The notes beneath the pieces are model-generated. The model worked only from the letters and a program-made list of their open reading frames with translations, was not told where the DNA came from and searched no databases. From Larix kaempferi (lineage: Eukaryota; Streptophyta; Pinopsida; Pinales; Pinaceae), in the NCBI GenBank assembly GCA_027924585.1, contig BSBM01000877.1, forward strand, positions 1,092,501-1,156,500: a stretch of DNA of 64,000 nt, in the 5' to 3' direction. Each line of letters begins with the position of its first letter. The stretch's first letter is position 1. Positions 54,487-64,000 of the stretch are shown here, piece after piece. A program made the translations under genes and the position numbers.

Positions 54487-55797
54487 TTCTCAATATCATA
54501 TTGCAATACATAGTTCCACTTTGATAGTTTCATAGTAGATAGGTAGCTTTCTGCTAATAGTTGATAGATAGATTTGTTATGGTTTAATATCTCATTGTTT
54601 TAATAGATATTTCATGAATGGATTGCAAATCAAATCTGACTTTATTATCTAAGTATCAATAGATTTGTTTCACATTGAAAAGCTTTGACTTAAATATGAA
54701 CAAGTCATAGATCTAGTATGAATAAATTGTTCATAAATAAGCAAATCCTATAAATTATTTTAGTTAAGTTGATCTAATTTCAATGAAATCTCCATAGTGT
54801 ATGACCATATCCATTTTAGAACATGAGTGAAAAAACCTCTTCCAAAGTAGTACAAATGTTTATTCTTTCAAATACATGATTTGTTTTTTATACAACCAAT
54901 CCACATCCATAAATTTAACACTTCTCTATAATATTCCACAAGCAATATACACATACAACAAACTCTTTATAAACTACTCAAATCCAATAACAATTCAACA
55001 AACTCTTTATAAACTAGTCAAATCCAATCCATCTCTCCTCGTGATAATGACTTTTCAATCAAAAGTTAATTGAAAAGAAAGACTGCATTGTCTAGAAATT
55101 AATTTCTTCTTTAATCAAACTTGAATTAAACTTGAATTGATTAAAAGAAATCAATACTCAACATTGAATTGTCATTTATATCTTTATCTAAACATTAAAA
55201 AAATTCAATACTCAACATTAAATTGTCATTTATATCTTTATCCAAATTAAAATATAAATAAACTTTTATATTTATATGAAATTAAAAATTTTGAAAAATA
55301 CTAAAACTCAAATCAGCATCCACATCAATAATCAACCATAAAAAAAACCTTAATACAATCCATCTTTTCACATGGAATTTCATTTTGTTAACAATCCATC
55401 TTTTCATATGGAATTTCATTTTGTTATACGGCATTCACATGGAAAGATGCGAAACAAAGCTAATGCTTACATAAAACAAGAGAGTTAGGTTGACATCTTT
55501 TAATAATTATAAAAGCTAAGACTTTTACAATGGATATTTTAAGACATAGACCCAAACAAAAGTTAATTTGTGCACTCTCAAAAATTAAAATTGTGATGGT
55601 TGAATTAGTCAGATATTTTATCTAAATAGATCTAAAATTGTGAAGGTTGAATTAGTCAGATATATTATCCAAATTGATCTAAAATTCATTCATTAATGAT
55701 GTGATGCCGCAAGATTGCCCCTTGAATTAAAGTTCCTTCTATCAGAAGGAACATCATTCGTTAGTGGTGCGGTTTAGGTTAAAGCAAATCGTCACTC
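54487..55797 (+). repeat. upstream segment of CLE unit B, duplicate of 49145-50060
   Basis: It is longer than its partner because of local tandem duplications (for example AATTGTCATTTATATCTTTAT near 55170-55240 and CAATCCATCTTTTCA near 55356-55400). A perfect 9-bp stem, 3-nt loop hairpin (GTTCCTTCT / AGAAGGAAC) lies at 55732-55752. Confidence 0.7.
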
Positions 55798-56040
55798 ATG
55801 CTATCTTCAAAAAAAACGTTGAAGGTTTTGTCTACGAATGCGATAAAGTTGTCTAGGAATGCGATAAAGTTGAAGGTTTTGTCTACTATTGGGAAGAAAA
55901 AGGTTTTGTCTAGGAATGCGATAAAGTTGAAGGTTTTGTCTACTATTGGGAAGAAAAAGGTTTTGTCTAGGAATGCGATAAAGTTGAAGGTTTTGTCTAC
56001 TATTGGGAAGAAAAAGGTTTTGTCTACTAAGTCAATTGCA
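55798..56040 (+). repeat. 57-bp minisatellite in the promoter of CLE copy B
   Basis: About three copies of a 57-bp unit (GAATGCGATAAAGTTGAAGG ... ATTGGGAAGAAAAAGGTTTT) lie 130-370 bp upstream of the start codon. Copies C and D carry the same words once. The 84-codon frame through it is an artefact of a period divisible by three. Confidence 0.85.
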
Positions 56041-56113
56041 TTAAGAGTATAGCCACGCCATCGCTCACCGACTGACGCAAAAGGACGTCCATGGAGTACT
56101 ATTCGAGCGATTG

Positions 56114-56125
56114 TCTATTTAAATG
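56114..56125 (+). promoter_or_regulatory. TATA box of CLE copy B
   Basis: GTCTATTTAAATGACC lies about 55 bp before the ATG. It is conserved before copy D (near 60810) and deleted before copy C. Confidence 0.6.
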
Positions 56126-56172
56126 ACCACATTGATGCATTGTCTTTGCTCAATCTAATTTGGACTTTGAAA

Positions 56173-56911
56173 ATGGCGAATCAGCTGAGACGCATTGCCT
56201 TTCTCATCCTGGCGTTGCTGGTTATTGTTGTATTTCTCACGATGAATCCGGTTCATCCTAAGAACTCGATAAACATTACGATCAAAGGTAAAGGCTTTTT
56301 TGTATAGCTATGACTCAACAGTATTTGTTAACATTAACTTGTTATTCAGGAAAATCAAGTTATTATTACAAAAGATTTAATTTTACCATTACAAGGTTTT
56401 TGCATCATCAATATCTTTGATGTTTTTTTAAACATCACAGTAGGGAAGACATTGATCTATTGATCTCCAATTAACTGAAAATTGCAGCAGGTACATACTC
56501 GATTCTGCATGAACAAATTCCACTCAAGGTATTTCCTTAACAAAATGAATAAATTATTCTTGTTCTGTTTCTCATTTTAAGTTCTTATTTCCTTCAACAA
56601 AATGAATAAATTATTCTTGTTATGTTTCTCATTCTAAGTGCTTATTTCCTTAACAAAATTATTAAATTATTCTTGTTCTGGTTATCATTCTAAGTGCTTA
56701 TTTCCTTAACAAAATGAATAAATTATTCTGGTTCTGTTTCTCATTCTAAGTTCTTAATTCGTCCCATCAAGCTAACTTATTACTGAACTATCAGGATAAA
56801 GGGTATCAAGGACGTGCTACACTAGGCCAAACTGAAAGCAGAAATGGAGAATACTCTAAACGAGAGGTTCCTGGAGGGCCGGATAAACCTAGGAGCCCAA
56901 ATGCTCCGTGA
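56173..56911 (+). CDS. CLE-like secreted signalling peptide precursor, copy B (90 aa, 3 exons)
   Basis: Exons are 56173-56287, 56488-56528 and 56795-56911. All introns are GT-AG and phases join in frame (phase 1, then 0). Residues 1-24 form a signal peptide (basic QLRR, then FLILALLVIVVFL). The precursor ends with KREVPGGPDKPRSPNAP and the stop. REVPGGPD matches the CLE core at R1, V3, P4, G6, P7 and D8, but the usual P9 and H11 are K and R. Size, secretion signal, C-terminal motif and three-exon layout fit the CLV3/CLE40-type plan. A CLE peptide would be cleaved, secreted and perceived by receptor kinases. Intron 1 ends in a tandem acceptor (CAGCAG), which would add or drop one residue. This is the only copy with TATA box, open frame and conserved core. 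An IDA/PIP-like peptide is a less likely alternative. Confidence 0.65.
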
Positions 56912-57523
56912 TGTTGGAAAAACTTTAAGAGCTGATTGAATATTTAGTGTGTGCAGGCTCTGTCATTGGGTTTGTATTCAGCATGTCAAGAATTTTTAGG
57001 TAGAAATTATTGCAGAAGAAGATAATTGAAAATCTGAGAGATGTGTGAGGGAAGAAGAGAAGAAGTGAAGAGCCCAGAAGTGTATGAAGAGCCTAAGCTC
57101 TCTAAGAAGTGAAAGTTCATAGTAAAATCCCATCTCCGTGTAATGAGACAAGTTACTCAGTTTTATTACGGTAATATATAAGTCCATAGTTTTATATATT
57201 CATTCTCAAAAATGTTAAACGTAGTACATCTTTTCTAGATGACTGTTATTTACAATTACTCTTTGTAAAAGAAATCAAAATTTCTCAAATCTTTAACGGT
57301 GGTAAAAGTTGTTTATATTTTATTGAAAGCTTGTTTAAGATTAGCTTATAGTATGCAAAGTTAAAGTAGTGCAAAGTTAATCTTAGTGAAGTTAAAGTTG
57401 TTTGCGAAATAAATGTTGTTCCAAATGCTAAGTTTATTTATGCAAAGTTCAACTGCCCAGTAATTGAAATGGGCACTTATCTCCGCCCAGTTAATCTCTG
57501 TGCTGCAGTTAATCTCGGAAGTT
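56912..57523. repeat. sequence inserted after exon 3 of copies B and C, LTR-like
   Basis: It begins TGTTGGAAAAACTTT right at the stop codon and is absent from copies A and D. It recurs at 59152-59890 after copy C. It contains the hairpin TGCCCAGTAATTGAAATGGGCA (arms TGCCCA/TGGGCA) and ACTCAGTTTTATTACGG. It resembles a solo LTR or TRIM, but I see no clear target duplication. Confidence 0.45.
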
Positions 57524-58429
57524 AATTATGTGGGTAATGATAGAATAAATCATCATAAACATGGGGTTTCTTTGATTCTATTAAGGAAGTGGGACTATTC
57601 ATGAAGTGGGAGGAGGTCATTTCAGTATGAAAAATGATTTGATGATATTTGGATTCTTAGATTCAACTAGTTTGCACTTTTCTTACCACCAGTGTGTTGT
57701 TTGTAAAGAAAATTATGCATAATGCTTTTTAAAATCCTAACTATAACCATAAATAATAGGTGCACAGTTTGAACTGTTCTTACCACCAGTGTTGTTTGCG
57801 AAGAAAAGTATGCAGAATGCTTTTTAAAATCCAAATTAACACTGAGCCATATTTTTTAACATCGAAAATGCTAGCTGTAAAATAGCTTAATCCCTGTTTT
57901 TTACATATATATTTATTAAGGAAATAATGGATTCCATCATAAATTTATGAATGTCATAGTGCGCCACTCTTGCTAACTTTCATAAATGTAATTCTTTGTT
58001 GTTAATTACTATATTCTGGCTACTGACCCCACGTGCATGCCTCTTTTCGCAAGGAGGACTAAGAGACTCAAACCCTAAGGAAGACCATAGAAAAAATAGT
58101 AATGAAACAAAGAAAACTCGCAAATCAAAAAGAACATTCATTACTAGTACTGTTTAGATTAAAGCAAATAGTCACTCATGCTATCTTAAAAAAAATATTC
58201 TCGCCTTCCAACATGCCAATAGTATTGGGAAGAAAAAGGTTTTGTCTACTGAAGGAAGGCAATTGCATTAAGCTAATGCGATAAAGTTCAAGACGACAAA
58301 GAATCAGAACGAAATTTGACTCATGTTTGTATAGCCACGCCATCGCTCAACGACCGACGCAAATTTTGACAGCGAAAGAACGTCCATTGATGCAGCAGTT
58401 CTTTGCTCAATCTAAATTGGACTTTGAAA

Positions 58430-59151
58430 ATGGCGAATCAGCTGAGACGCATTGCATTTCTCATCCTGGCGTTGCTAGCGTCGCTGGCGTTGCTGGTTAT
58501 TGTTGCATTTCTCACGATGAATCCGGTTCATCCTAAGAACTCGATAAACATTACGATCAAAGGTAAAGGCTTTTTTTTATAGCTATGACTCAACAGTATT
58601 TGTTAGCATTAACTTGTTATTCAGGAAAATCAAGTTATTATTACAAAAGATTTAATTTTACCATTACGAGGTTTTTGCATCATCAATATCTTTGATGTTT
58701 TTTAAACATCACAGTAGGGAAGACATTGATCTATTGATCTCCAATTAACTGAAAATTGCAGCAGGTACATACTCGATTCTGCATGAACAAATTCCACTCA
58801 AGGTATTTCCTTAACAAAATGAATAAATTATTCTTGTTCTGTTTCTCATTTTAAGTTCTTATTTCTTTCAACAAAATAAATAAATTATTCTTGTTATGTT
58901 AATAAATTATTCTTGTTCTGTTTATCATTCTAAGTGCTTATTTCCTTAACAAAATGAATAAATTATTCTGGTTTTGTTTCTCATTCTAAGTTCTTAATTC
59001 GTCCCATCAAGCTCACTTATTACTGAACTATCAGGATAAAGGGTATCAAGGAGGTGCTACACTAGGCCAAACTGAAAGCAGAAATGGAGAATACTCTAAA
59101 CGAGAGGTTCCTGGAAGGCGGGATAAACCTAGGAGCCCAAATGCTCCGTGA
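58430..59151 (+). CDS. CLE-like peptide precursor, copy C (96 aa, 3 exons), motif altered
   Basis: Exons are 58430-58562, 58762-58802 and 59035-59151, with the same phases and splice sites as copy B. The signal peptide is longer by six residues (an 18-bp tandem gain giving ASLALL). In exon 3 the core reads REVPGRRDKPRS: G6 and P7, the most conserved CLE positions, have both become Arg. All three base differences that change exon 3 relative to copy B alter amino acids. The promoter has lost about 50 bp including the TATA box. It is translatable in principle but probably inactive as a CLE ligand, or is drifting. Confidence 0.5.
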
Positions 59152-59890
59152 TGTTGGAAAAACTTTAAGAGCTGATTGAATATTTAGTGTGTGCAGGCTT
59201 ATTGGGTTTGTATTAAGCATGTCAAGAATTTTTAGGTAGAAATTAATTGCAGTCTTTATATAACTCTGTAGTTTCTAGGTGAAGCTATCCTAAGTCAATG
59301 GTTGTGAAATTCCTATATATAGAAGAAGATAATTGAAAATCTGAGAGATGTGTGAGGGAAGAAGAGAAGAAGTGAAGAGCCCTGAAGTGTATGAAGAGCC
59401 TAAGCTCTCTAAGAAGTGAAAGTTCATAGTAAAATCCCATCTCCGTGTAATGAGACAAGTTATTCAATTTTATTACGGTAATATATAAGTCCATAGTTTT
59501 ATATATTCATTCTCAAGAATGTTGAATGTTGATAGTTTTATATATTCATTCTCAAGAATGTTGAATGTTGCACATCTTCTCGAGATGAAAGAAATCAAGA
59601 TTTCTCAAATCTTTCACGGTGGTAAAAATTGTTTATATTTTATTGAAAGCTGGTTTAAGATTGGCTTATAGTATGCAAAGTTAAAGTAATGCAAAGTTAA
59701 TCTTCGTGAAGTTAAAGATGTTTGCGAAATAAATGTTGTTCCAAATGCTAAGTTTATTTATGCAAAGTTCAACTGCCCAGTAATTGAAATGGGCACTTAT
59801 CTCCGCCCAGTCTGCGTTGCAGTTAATCTGGGAAGTTAATTATGTTATCTCCGCCCAGTTAATCTCTGCGCTGCAGTTAATCTGGGAAGT
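59152..59890. repeat. second copy of the LTR-like insert, after copy C
   Basis: It is homologous to 56912-57523 with extra internal duplications (TTCTCAAGAATGTTGAATGTTG near 59510-59570 and CCGCCCAGT...GTTAATTATGT near 59810-59895). Its presence behind both B and C shows that it preceded their duplication. Confidence 0.6.
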
Positions 59891-60871
59891 TAATTATGTG
59901 GGTAATGATAGAATAAATCATCATAAACATGGGGTTTCTTTGATTCTATTCAGGAAGTGGGAGGAGGTCATTTCAGTATGAAAAATGATTTGATGATATT
60001 TGGATTCTTGGATTCAACTAGTTTTCTCTTTTCTAAGTACTCTATATATTATATATAAATATAACCATAAATAATAAGTGCACAGTTTGCACTTTTCTTA
60101 CCACCAGTGTGTTGTTTGCAAAGAAAATTATGCAGAATGCTTTTTAAAACCATAAATAAGAAGTGCACAGTTTGCACTTTTCTTACCACCAGTGTGTTGT
60201 TTGCAAAGAAAATTATGCAGAATGCTTTTTAAAATCCAAATTAACAGTGATCCATATTTTTTAACATCGAAAATTCTAGCTGTAAAATAGCTTAATCCCT
60301 GTTTTTCACATATATATTTATTAAGGAAATAATGGATTCCATCATAAATTTATGAATGTCATAGTGCGCCACTCTTGCTAACTTTCATAAATGTAATTCT
60401 TTGTTGTTAATTACCTATATTCTGGCGACTGACCCCACGTGCATGCCTCTTTTCGCAATGAGGACTAAGAGACTCAAACCCTAAGGAAGACCATAGAAAA
60501 AATAGATGAAACAAAGAAACCTCGCAAATCAAAAAGAACATTCATTACTAGTACTGTTTAGATTAAAGCAAATAGTCACTCATGCTATCTTATAAAAAAT
60601 ATTCTCGCCTTCCAACATGCCAATAGTATTGGGAAGAAAAAGGTTTTGTCGACTGAAGGAAGGCAATTGCATTAAGCTAATGCGATAAAGTTGAAGACGA
60701 CAAAGAATGAGAACAAAATTTGAGTCATGTTGGTATAGCCACGCCATCGCTCAACCACCGACGCAAATTTTGAAAGGGAAAGGACGTCCGTGAAGTTTTT
60801 CGAGCGATTGTCTATTTAAATGACCACATTGATGCAGCAGTTCTTTGCTCAATCTAATTTGGACTTTGAAA

Positions 60872-61869
60872 ATGGCGAATCCGCTTACACGCGTTGCTGG
60901 TTATTGTTGCATTTCTGTACTTCACGATGAATCCGGTTCATCCTAAGAACTCGATAAACATTACGATGAAAGGTAAAGGCTTTTTTTAATAGATATGACT
61001 CAACAGTATTTGTTAACATTAACTTGTTATTCAGAAAAATCAAGTTACAGTCAGAATTATATATTTAATCAAATTATTATATACCAGTTTAACAAAAGTA
61101 TTATGTTATTTACAAGAATTGAATCTTGGATATATAAAGTTTAATTCTTATATTATATTTTTGTCAAATTTAATTCCACTTCTAAAAGCAAGTTTAATAT
61201 TTGTATATATTTACATTTATTTATATAATTTGAAAGAAATTAATAGTTTTCAAATTTCAGGTTGAAGTTTAGAAACTGCTTGACTTTCAGGTTTTAAGTG
61301 GGTACACTTTTGTGTACAGATTACATAGTAAGAACTTATTTTTATACAGATTTTATAGCAATTAAATTTAAAGAAAATTAATAACATGTTTTTTTATTAT
61401 TACAAAAGATTTAATTTTACCATTACAAGATTTTTTCATCATCAATATCTTTGATGTTTTCTAAACATCATAGTAGGGGAGACATTGATATATTGATCTC
61501 CAATTAACTAAAAACAGGGGTAAGAGATCAAGCTGCTGGTACTATTCTGTTGAACAAACTCAGCTCAAGGTGCTGGTACTATTCTGGTTGAACAAACTCA
61601 GCTCAGGGCATTTCCTTCACAAAATGAATAAATTGTTCTCGTTCTGTTTCTCATTCTAAATTCTTAATTCGTCCCATCAGGCTAACTTATTACTGAACTA
61701 TCATGATAAAGGTTATCAAGGACGTGCTACTATGCGCCAAACTGGAAGCAGAAATGGAGGATCAAGAAAAATAGCATCAACAGAAAGAGCGATGGGACGT
61801 AGAATATTCTACTCCAAACGAGAGGTTCTTGGGGGGCCTGATAAACCTAGGAGCCCCAATGCTCCCTGA
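60872..61869 (+). pseudogene. CLE-like peptide gene copy D, frameshifted
   Basis: Exon 1 (60872-60972) has lost part of the signal-peptide sequence out of frame and meets TAA within about 26 codons. Exon 2 is rearranged: its CAGCAG acceptor is gone and a CTGCTGGTACTATTCTG block is duplicated (61527-61600). The exon 3 acceptor CAG has become CAT. Exon 3 itself (61705-61869) is open for 54 residues and ends REVLGGPDKPRSPNAP, with the conserved P4 changed to L. Just after the stop, LNPGEPE, part of the second motif of copy A, survives in another frame. Confidence 0.6.
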
Positions 61870-62490
61870 ATCCTGGGGAACCGGAAATCATCGTAACCAT
61901 GGGGCTGCTTTGATTCTATTCAGGAAGTGGGACGAGGTCATTTCAGTATGAGAAATTATTTGATGATATTTGGATTACTGGATTCAACTAGTTTGCTCTT
62001 TTCTAGGTACTGTATATACTATATACAGCTATAACCATAAATAATACCTACACAGTTTGCACTTTTCTTACCACCACTGTGTTGTTTGCAAAGAAAATTA
62101 TGCAGAATGCCAGTTTTAAAAATCCAAATTAACAGTGATCCATATTTTTTAACATCGAAAATGCTAACTGTAAAACAGCTTAATCCCTGTTTTTCACATA
62201 TATAGTTATTAAGTAAATAAAGGATCTCATCATAAATTTATGAATGTCATAGTGCGCCACTCTTGCTGAATTTCATAAATTTAATTCTTTGTCGTTAATT
62301 ACCTATATTCCGGCGACTGACCCACCTGCATGTCTCTTTTGGCAATGAGGACTAAGAGACGCAAACCCTAAGGAAGAGCATAGAAAAAATTGTAATGAAA
62401 CAAAGAACCTCCCAAATCCAACTTAATGAAATTTGGAAATTCAATTTTGTTTGAAGGACCGAGCTTAAATCAGCTTTGAAATCTTTAAGA

Positions 62491-62769
62491 GTGTTAGGTT
62501 TTCAACTAGCATAAATAATAATTACTAGAGAAATCAACATGCAATCATAAAATAGAGACACATAATTTATAGTGGAAATCCCATGGGGGAAAACCAGCAC
62601 CTAAAGAAAGATCTTCATTACATGGTCAAAACCGGTCATCCTGACCTAGCCACTACTCACATGGAGGCCCCTTTACAATGGAGTACACCAAGCACTTTAT
62701 AGTCTTCATTACATGCAAATACAATTAGCAAGAAACCACATGCTACCAAAACCATGTGCCCCGAACCAC
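62491..62769. other. unassigned stretch, LTR-like text
   Basis: TTATAGTGGAAATCCCATGG and GGGGGAAAACCAGCACC are phrases seen in plant Copia LTRs, but no partner or boundary is visible here. Confidence 0.3.
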
Positions 62770-63545
62770 TTTCATTTGCCATGGTTAACTTTGTTTGACC
62801 ATGGTTGACTTTCGTTGTTCATTGTTGACATTGGTCGAGCATGGTTGACATTAGTTGACCGTGGTTAAATATGGTTACCTTTGGTCCACTATGGTTGAAT
62901 TTCGCACACTTTGGTTTACCATGGTTAAATTTGGTTGACTTTTGGTTTACCATGGTTGACTTTGATTTGCCATGGTTAACTTTGGTTGACCATGGATGAC
63001 TATGGTTGACTTTGGCTAACTTTGGTTGATCATGTTTGAATTTGTATGAGCATGATTCACTATTGTTATCTTTGGTTTACTATGCCTGAATTTCACACTT
63101 TGGTTGACCGTGGTTGAATTTGGTTGACCATGGTTGACTTTTGTTGATTGACTTTGTTAACCATGCTTGAATTTGGTTGACCATTCTTTATTATGGTTGA
63201 GTATGGTTAACTATTGTTGACTTTGGTTGACCATGGTCAACTTTGATTGACCATGGTCGACTTTGGTTGATTATTGTTGGCCATGGTTGAATATGGTTGA
63301 CGATGGTTGACTTTGGTCGTCCATTATTGACTTTGATTAACTTTTGGTGGACCATAGTCGACTTTGGTTGACCATTTTTTCTTTGGTTGAACATTATTGT
63401 TCTTGGTTGACAATGGTTCAATATGGTTGACCATGGTTGATTATGGTTGTTCATTATTGACTATGGATGACTATAATCAATGATAGTTTAGAATAGTCAA
63501 CTATGGTCGACAATGGTTGTTGATGGTTAACAATGGTTTTCTATA
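62770..63545. repeat. irregular array of GGTTGACCATGGTTGACTTT repeats
   Basis: Units of about 10-20 bp mix CCATGGTTGAC and CTTTGGTTGAC. Dozens of TTGAC cores occur, mostly in one orientation. The minus-strand frame of 87 codons (63191-63454) is a repeat artefact. Confidence 0.9.
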
Positions 63546-64000
63546 TAATGGTTTTACAATAATTCAAATATTACGTTAAATATTCCAATGTAAATTTTAG
63601 AAAAGAGAGGATCTATGTTCTTGAGTGAGTTTCTCAACGTTTCGATCCCTACTATGGGATCATCATCACTAGACACTTAAGTTTGGGTAGAAAAATGTTT
63701 TGATTGACCAACTAAAGTTATATGTAATGGTGATTACACAAGTTTTTTAGGGTTTGGCTAATTCGAAGAGTTATATGTTAGGAAATATCTTAGAGGACAA
63801 CTTCACAAAACCTAAGATTAGGGAGAAAATTGAAATCTAGATATGTAAAGATTGCCTCAATAGAGATGATGGAGCCAAACTGTGTGACATGGAAACCCCT
63901 TATACACTAGCTAAAAAACAAGCATACCTCGTTACAACCCAATAACTAGGATAACCTAAAGCTAATAAATCTTATAACTAAATAAAATTTTATTAAAATT
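63546..64000. other. AT-rich end of window, no feature recognised
   Basis: It contains CAACGTTTCGATCCCTACTA, a phrase common in plant repeats. I see no coding sequence or boundary. Confidence 0.4.

Larger units (their letters stand above)
57530..62490 (+). repeat. tandem CLE units of about 2.4 kb
   Basis: The 3' flank (GTGGGTAATGATAGAATAAA ... GATTCAACTAGTTTG) recurs at about 50850, 57530, 59897 and 61885. The pre-promoter block (GAGACTCAAACCCTAAGGAAG) recurs at about 51330, 58060, 60470 and 62350. Units B, C and D are contiguous. Unit A is separated by the gag-only Copia and the upstream duplication. Confidence 0.85.

Noticed and set aside
55798-56052. 84-codon frame with KVLSTIGKKK repeats
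   Set aside because: It is a translation of the 57-bp minisatellite in the CLE copy B promoter.
56860-56911. IDA/PIP- or CEP-type peptide instead of CLE
   Set aside because: The spacing R-x-V-P-x-G-P-D and the RLNPGEPEAQHH block of copy A fit CLE better. I keep this as the main alternative.

Overview
The window looks like intergenic heterochromatin from a large plant nuclear genome, most likely a seed plant and plausibly a gymnosperm. It is dominated by LTR retrotransposons nested in one another, tRNA-type primer binding sites and plant LTR boundaries recur, and the only host-like genes are small spliced ones. I see no tRNA, rRNA or bacterial-type features. The species assignment is an inference from style, not from a diagnostic gene.

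Positions 1-20994 are a stack of related Ty1/Copia elements. A decayed minus-strand Copia (1-7389, 3' LTR cut by the window edge) is inserted into the 5' LTR of a plus-strand Copia (7390-14198). Two further truncated units follow head to tail (14199-18143 and 18144-20994). They share their LTRs and start at the identical LTR/integrase junction. All three plus-strand copies carry the same nonsense codon between reverse transcriptase and RNase H. Each element has a long, different array of tandem repeats between the RNase H stop and the polypurine tract. The two complete leaders contain a long non-retroviral region with conserved splice-like sites.

Positions 20995-24564 hold a small fragment of a retroelement accessory protein, a cluster of CTCTCGGCCGAGAG palindromes near a TATA box, and about 1.9 kb of degenerate repeats with a period near 205 bp.

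Positions 24565-46522 are a three-layer nest in which every layer has a matching 5-bp target duplication. A solo LTR (duplication ACAAT) contains a LARD-like non-autonomous element (TTACA, LTRs about 2.1 kb). That element's 5' LTR contains a very young Ty3/Gypsy element (TGCCT, 1452-bp LTRs with about four differences). The Gypsy is the best preserved element. It has a short upstream ORF, a 2029-residue Gag-Pol with five zinc knuckles and a second Gag-like region between protease and reverse transcriptase, and an 885-residue accessory ORF after pol with its own TATA box. Its primer binding site is tandemly reiterated next to the 5' LTR.

Positions 46523-49140 are a purine-rich tract followed by AT-rich sequence. 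Positions 49145-62490 hold a tandem family of four small three-exon genes that I read as CLE-type secreted signalling peptides. Copy B (56173-56911) is intact with a TATA box. Copy C (58430-59151) is open but has lost conserved motif residues and its TATA box. Copy D is frameshifted. Copy A lacks exon 1 but keeps a longer final exon with two CLE-like motifs. A gag-only, non-autonomous Copia element (51603-54174, duplication GATAT) sits between copies A and B. The window ends in an array of TTGAC-containing repeats (62770-63545).
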